Shown one piece after another: positions 63,517 to 64,000 of a DNA stretch of 64,000 nucleotides (positions are counted from its first letter, which is position 1; the number at the start of each line of letters is the position of its first letter). Under the pieces are notes generated by a model, which made no database searches, was not told the DNA's origin, and saw nothing but the letters and a program-made list of their open reading frames with translations. Where the stretch lies: positions 20,212,044-20,276,043 of the forward strand of contig NC_072897.1 of NCBI RefSeq assembly GCF_027943255.1. The letters are read 5' to 3'. The translations under genes were made by a program, and so were the position numbers. The DNA comes from Anastrepha obliqua. Taxonomy: Eukaryota > Arthropoda > Insecta > Diptera > Tephritidae.

Positions 63517-64000
63517 CGGAATATAAAGTGTTTTCCAATAAGAGGATGTTTATTTCATTATAAAGAGGAAGGTGTGCCGTTAATAGTGGAAAATAACATC
63601 AGGCAAATGACCAACACGACCACGCTTACAGGACAATATCCTTTTAAAGAAATTTTCCATAACCGAATTTCGAAATGGCTGTCGTATGTTCTCGATAGCC
63701 TCACGAATTCCATCTTTGAGGTCTTGAATCGATCCTCGGTGGCCGTAAAAGATCAATGGTTTTGTTGCTTGTGTGGGACGCATCGCCGTCTTGTTGAAAA
63801 TAAACGTTGTCCAGATCAATACCATCCAATTTTGGCCATAAAAAATCGTTAATCATCTCTCGATAGCGCAATCAATTCACTGTAACTGGCTTTTCAACAA
63901 TAACTCTTGGATTCTCTGAGCCCCAGATCCGAAAATTTGGCTTGTTGACGAAGTTACCGAGGTGGAAATGGGCCTTATCACTCAAGATGATTTTTCGATG
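63517..64000 (-). pseudogene. DD41D-type mariner, 3' half, cut by the window edge
   Basis: A TA at 63517-63518 is followed by AAGTGTTTTCCAATAAGAGG, matching the end of the 33190 relic. Minus-strand frames encode, from the right edge, ILSDKAHFHLGNFVNKPNF (catalytic SDEAHF position reads SDKAHF), GSENPRVIVEKPVT, YREMINDFLWPKLDGIDLDN, FQQDGDASHTSN, a deleted region and IREAIENIRQPFRN. The Glu-to-Lys change, deletions and a stop indicate a dead copy. The remainder lies outside the window. Confidence 0.8.

Overview
The window looks like a transposon graveyard from a dipteran, most likely a tephritid-type fruit fly. The evidence is the element families (Jockey, LOA and R1 LINEs; a gypsy-type errantivirus with a tRNA-Lys primer site; Copia; irritans-type and DD41D mariners; a P/THAP transposase; a Transib-like element) and the many ACATATGTATGTA-type microsatellites. 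I see no bacterial operon, rRNA, intact tRNA, CRISPR array or convincing host gene. Species assignment is inference.

Region 1-16.5 kb. A Jockey LINE 3' end (+ strand) is split by an apparently intact LOA-clade LINE (- strand, both ORFs open, 12-bp target duplication). Next comes a P-element-like THAP transposase relic (-), then a full 8.0-kb gypsy-type element (8506-16509, -). Its LTRs read as identical, but pol has one premature stop and env has a frameshift.

Region 16.5-33.2 kb and its paralogue at 43.6-45.9 kb. A segment made of a TIR element plus a Copia relic is present twice. The left copy has been expanded about sevenfold by nested insertions: a 3-kb non-coding TIR element (8-bp duplication) carrying a Jockey LINE, a 1.55-kb foldback palindrome, a 547-bp Transib-like element, and a 5.9-kb Jockey LINE itself carrying a 1.3-kb mariner. 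The right copy serves as a natural empty site for most of these.

Region 33-43.5 kb. A DD41D mariner relic is followed by a truncated third copy of the 3-kb TIR element interrupted by an R1-clade LINE (-). An unassigned stretch with a 199-bp tandem duplication comes next, then an intact 360-aa DD41D mariner (42193-43508, -).

Region 46-64 kb. This is a mosaic of broken LINEs (CR1/RTE-like, R1, LOA), mostly on the + strand. It includes two R1 ORF1 pieces that share the same nonsense codons, a second complete 3-kb TIR element inserted in an R1 reverse transcriptase (opposite orientation to the first), and a DD41D fragment running off the right edge.

The genes do not form a pathway. Each belongs to a selfish element, and the information lies in the order of insertions. 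Three candidates look recent or potentially active: the LOA LINE, the DD41D mariner and the gypsy-type element. The dense nesting, and the many elements on the minus strand in the left two-thirds, would suit heterochromatin or a piRNA source locus, which is untested here.
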